Positions 6,703-8,590 of a DNA stretch of 8,590 nucleotides are shown here, piece by piece. The notes below the pieces were generated by a model. The model saw only the letters and a program-made list of their open reading frames with translations. It did not search any database and was not told the origin of the DNA. Each line of letters opens with the position of its first letter. Position 1 is the first letter of the stretch. Made by a program: the position numbers and the translations under genes. Location: contig NVRR01000125.1 of NCBI GenBank assembly GCA_002732675.1, positions 1 to 8,590 of the forward strand. Direction: 5' to 3'. This DNA is from Sneathiella sp. Its GTDB lineage: Bacteria; Pseudomonadota; Alphaproteobacteria; Sneathiellales; Sneathiellaceae.

Positions 6703-6723
6703 TTTGTCAAGGGGTTTGACAAA
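6703..6723. repeat. Inverted repeat TTTGTCAA-N5-TTGACAAA
   Basis: Two perfect 8-bp arms separated by GGGGT form a 21-bp dyad in the ferredoxin/beta-subunit intergenic region. The right arm contains the TTGACA hexamer that is the best -35 candidate for the beta-subunit gene. The dyad is unlike the GntR-type sites in this window, so it could bind a different regulator. It is too AT-rich, and lacks a T-run, to be a terminator. Confidence 0.45.
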
Positions 6724-6744
6724 TTCGACTCCCTGATGCAGATT
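6716..6744 (+). promoter_or_regulatory. Candidate promoter of the oxygenase beta-subunit gene
   Basis: A perfect TTGACA (6716-6721) is followed after 17 bp by CAGATT (6739-6744), a poor -10 element. Transcription would begin near 6751. The half-operator AGACCA (6757-6762) lies just beyond it, resembling the right half of operator D but with no matching left half. Confidence 0.35.
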
Positions 6745-6815
6745 GGATATACCTTTAGACCAATAATCCGGAAAGTCGCAATTGGCCGGAAGTACGACAT
6801 AATGAGGGGCTGAAT

Positions 6816-7304
6816 ATGGGAACAAAAGTGTTGACGAGGAGTGACGTTGAGGATTTCCTTTACCGGGAGGCCGCGCTACTCGATAACTGGCAGCTCACGG
6901 ACTGGGCCGCGTTGTTTACCGAGGACGGGGAGTATCTTGTTCCTGCCACTGACCTGCCAGACGGTGAACCAGGGTCGTCCTTATTTCTGATTTATGACGA
7001 TCACCATCGGCTTACGGAGCGTGCAAAGCGCCTGATGAAGAAGACTGCGCACGCAGAGTTTCCGCATTCGCGCCTTCGCAGGATCATTGGTAATGTCGTT
7101 GTTATTTCAACAGAAAGTAGCATTTATAAGGTCACCGCTAATTTTGCCATTTTCCGCAGTCGATTACAGCAAGCTGATATTTTCTCCGGACATAGTCATT
7201 ACGAAATCATCGTCGAGAATGCTGTTATTCGGATCCGAATGAAGCGAGCGATCCTCAATGCAGATGATTTACGCGCGCAACGCAAACTTAGCATTATTCT
7301 TTGA
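6816..7304 (+). CDS. Ring-hydroxylating dioxygenase, small (beta) subunit
   Basis: A 162-residue protein with the cone-shaped NTF2/SnoaL-like fold of Rieske oxygenase beta subunits. The N-terminal helix segment (DVEDFLYREAALLDNW) leads to the family's WAALFTEDGEYLVPATD strand. LIYDDHHRLTERAKRL and HSRLRRIIGN follow, and the ending RRAQ-like RAQRKLSIIL matches the usual beta-subunit C-terminus, so the gene is full length. Beta subunits have no redox centre; they support alpha3beta3 assembly and can affect substrate range. The ATG has GAGGGG 6 nt upstream. It stands alone, divergent from the ferredoxin and about 4 kb from the only alpha gene in the window, which lies on the opposite strand. They are the only alpha and beta genes seen, so they are presumed partners. 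Family identity is secure; the pairing is inferred. Confidence 0.92.
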   Translation: MGTKVLTRSDVEDFLYREAALLDNWQLTDWAALFTEDGEYLVPATDLPDGEPGSSLFLIYDDHHRLTERAKRLMKKTAHAEFPHSRLRRIIGNVVVISTESSIYKVTANFAIFRSRLQQADIFSGHSHYEIIVENAVIRIRMKRAILNADDLRAQRKLSIIL

Positions 7305-7385
7305 TTTAGGTCTGAACATTGGGGCCATAATACTCACAAGCGGTCTCAAACGTAGATACAAAATCGTCTTGACTTCAGTATTCAA

Positions 7386-7394
7386 TGGTATAAA
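7386..7394 (+). promoter_or_regulatory. Extended -10 promoter candidate for the TRAP receptor gene
   Basis: TGGTATAAA has the TGN extension directly before TATAAA. The upstream TTGACT (7369-7374) is only 14 bp away, too close for a normal -35, so this would rely on the extended -10. The start point would be near 7401, at the left edge of operator D, leaving a leader of about 190 nt. Confidence 0.4.
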
Positions 7395-7401
7395 AAATAA
7401 A

Positions 7402-7412
7402 TGGTCAGACCA
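7402..7412. promoter_or_regulatory. Candidate GntR/FadR operator D (TRAP receptor gene)
   Basis: TGGTCAGACCA is a perfect odd-length palindrome about a central A and an exact match to the FadR-type pattern TGGTNNNACCA. It lies in the gap between the beta subunit and the TRAP receptor, immediately after an extended -10 element. It is the clearest intergenic member of the four-site set and links transport to the catabolic genes. Confidence 0.62.
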
Positions 7413-7593
7413 AAAAAGAAACAATCAATTAATTAATGTCAATCAGTAGCAAAGGCCGATAACTCTAGCAGAACGCGCTTCGCCTTATCTCCCGAACCGA
7501 GTTGAGCAAGACGGGTTTTGTTAAAAAATACAAGCTGAAGCACTGGGCTTTGTCTGGTTGCGCCAATAGTAGAACTTAATGGGAGAAAATCGC

Positions 7594-8590
7594 ATGAAAA
7601 CAATAATTCGAAAACTGGCCCTCGGCCTCGGTATGAGCATGATGCTCGCGACTTCACTGGCGGGTATCGCAAAAGCCGAGACGGTTCTTAAGTGGTCGGC
7701 CTATTTCCCGGCCGATAACTTTCTTTATAAAGAAGTCTTTACGCCGCTAATGCGTGAGATTGAGCAGGAAAGTAAGGGCGAAATCAAGTTTGAAGAATAC
7801 TCATCTGGGGCTCTCGGTAAGATAACGCAGCAGTATGATTTGTTGAAAAATGGGCTCGCGGATATGTCTATGTACATTCCATCATATTCACGCGGACGCT
7901 TTCCTCTGTCGGAGGCGGGCACACTTCCTTTTGCCTTCACATCTGCAAGGCAGGGCACATTGGTCCTCAATGATCTTGTCGAGAAATGGCTGGCACCTGA
8001 ACAAAAAAATGTGAAACTGCTATTCATGTTCACACCTGCGCCTGCGGGCTTCCTGACAAGGGACAAGCCAGTGGCCAGTATTAGCGACCTCCAGGGCATG
8101 AAGATGCGCAGCGCCGGCGCTGTTGCCACGGATATTCTTAAGCTGGTCGGTGCAAACGTTGTTACGATACCATTACCTGAAATTTACACGGCGCTTGAGC
8201 GTGGCGTAGTCGAAGGAACGGTCATGGATCCGGTGACAACCACTACCTATAAGTTGTATGAGCCCGCGAAGAACTTCACCCCGCTTTCTTTTTCCTCTGT
8301 TGTTGCGGCGGTCGCGATGAATCAAAGAAGTTGGGATAATCTAACATCGGACCAACAGGTGATTGTGAATGCAGCCGTAAAGCGGGCCGTGACACGAGTC
8401 ATTGCGGCCTATACTAAAAAAGGCCATGAAGCAGTGAAGACTATGCAAAAAGCTAAGGTGGACTTCATCAAATTTCCGGCTGATGAACGTGAGCGTTTTG
8501 TCGAATTGGTAGCGCCTATGTGGGTCAAATGGGCTGAAGAAAAAGAAAGCGAAGGCGATCCGGCAAAAGCCTTTATGGTGGATTTCGAGG
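7594..8590 (+). CDS. TRAP transporter substrate-binding protein, DctP family (partial at 3' end)
   Basis: The frame is open from ATG 7594 to the window edge (332 codons); relatives are about 330-345 residues, so only a few codons are probably missing. A Sec signal peptide is clear: basic start MKTIIRK, a hydrophobic core, and AKA-E cleavage after Ala28. The mature protein follows the DctP fold, with KWSAYFPADN at its start, the SSGALGK segment, and the hallmark DLQGMKMRSAG containing Arg172, the residue that usually salt-bridges a substrate carboxylate. The LPEIYTALERGVVEGTVMDP stretch is also typical (first 20 residues given). It would bind an organic acid in the periplasm and deliver it to DctQ/DctM membrane subunits, which probably lie beyond the window. 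GGGAG is 8 nt upstream of the ATG. The shared operator upstream suggests it imports the aromatic substrate of this pathway. The family is secure; the ligand is unknown. Confidence 0.93.
   Translation, partial: MKTIIRKLALGLGMSMMLATSLAGIAKAETVLKWSAYFPADNFLYKEVFTPLMREIEQESKGEIKFEEYSSGALGKITQQYDLLKNGLADMSMYIPSYSRGRFPLSEAGTLPFAFTSARQGTLVLNDLVEKWLAPEQKNVKLLFMFTPAPAGFLTRDKPVASISDLQGMKMRSAGAVATDILKLVGANVVTIPLPEIYTALERGVVEGTVMDPVTTTTYKLYEPAKNFTPLSFSSVVAAVAMNQRSWDNLTSDQQVIVNAAVKRAVTRVIAAYTKKGHEAVKTMQKAKVDFIKFPADERERFVELVAPMWVKWAEEKESEGDPAKAFMVDFE

Noticed and set aside
6454..6800. Overlapping short frames on both strands in the ferredoxin/beta-subunit gap
   Set aside because: They have no good ribosome site or recognisable motif and cover the promoter elements of the divergent genes.
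7258..7449. 63-codon plus-strand frame overlapping the end of the beta subunit
   Set aside because: It starts inside the beta-subunit gene in another frame, ends in AT-rich intergenic DNA across operator D, and looks like chance.
7690..7702. TGGTCGGCCTA inside the TRAP receptor gene as a further operator
   Set aside because: It departs from the shared operator word at two positions and lies in coding sequence, so it is probably chance.
7725..8129. 134-codon minus-strand frame
   Set aside because: It is antisense to the TRAP receptor gene, whose frame is open throughout with a signal peptide and family motifs.

Overview
The window looks like part of a proteobacterial aromatic-degradation cluster. 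The evidence for this is a three-component Rieske ring-hydroxylating dioxygenase, a FadR-type GntR regulator, a TRAP-type solute receptor, Shine-Dalgarno-led genes and middling GC content. Nothing in it fixes the genus. No RNA gene, insertion sequence, CRISPR array or origin was seen.

Layout. A leftward unit starts near 3726 and reads in order: meta-cleavage-product hydrolase (2887-3726), Rieske oxygenase alpha subunit (1430-2854), ACMSD-type amidohydrolase (344-1363), and the start of a LigB-type extradiol dioxygenase (3-230, cut by the window edge). A rightward GntR/FadR regulator follows (4013-4774). Its stop codon overlaps the stop of a second leftward unit: Rieske ferredoxin (6155-6526), a possible 47-codon small ORF (6012-6155) and ferredoxin reductase (4771-6012). 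Divergent from the ferredoxin, the oxygenase beta subunit reads rightward (6816-7304). A DctP-like periplasmic TRAP receptor (7594 to the edge) comes next. The gaps at 3727-4012, 6527-6815 and 7305-7593 hold no convincing gene but do hold regulatory sites.

How it fits together (inference). The TRAP receptor would capture an organic acid. Reductase, ferredoxin and the alpha/beta oxygenase would dihydroxylate an aromatic ring. A dihydrodiol dehydrogenase is not in view. LigB would open the ring, the ACMSD-like protein would decarboxylate the product, and the BphD-like hydrolase would split the C-C bond. This is the reaction order of p-cumate degradation, but the substrate here cannot be read from sequence.

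The most notable signal is a near-palindromic word, AATGGTCWGNCCA. It appears in the promoter regions of the hydrolase operon, the regulator itself, the ferredoxin operon and the TRAP gene. It resembles the FadR operator (TGGTNNNACCA), and the regulator keeps the three arginines that FadR uses for DNA contact. This suggests one local regulon controlling uptake and catabolism.
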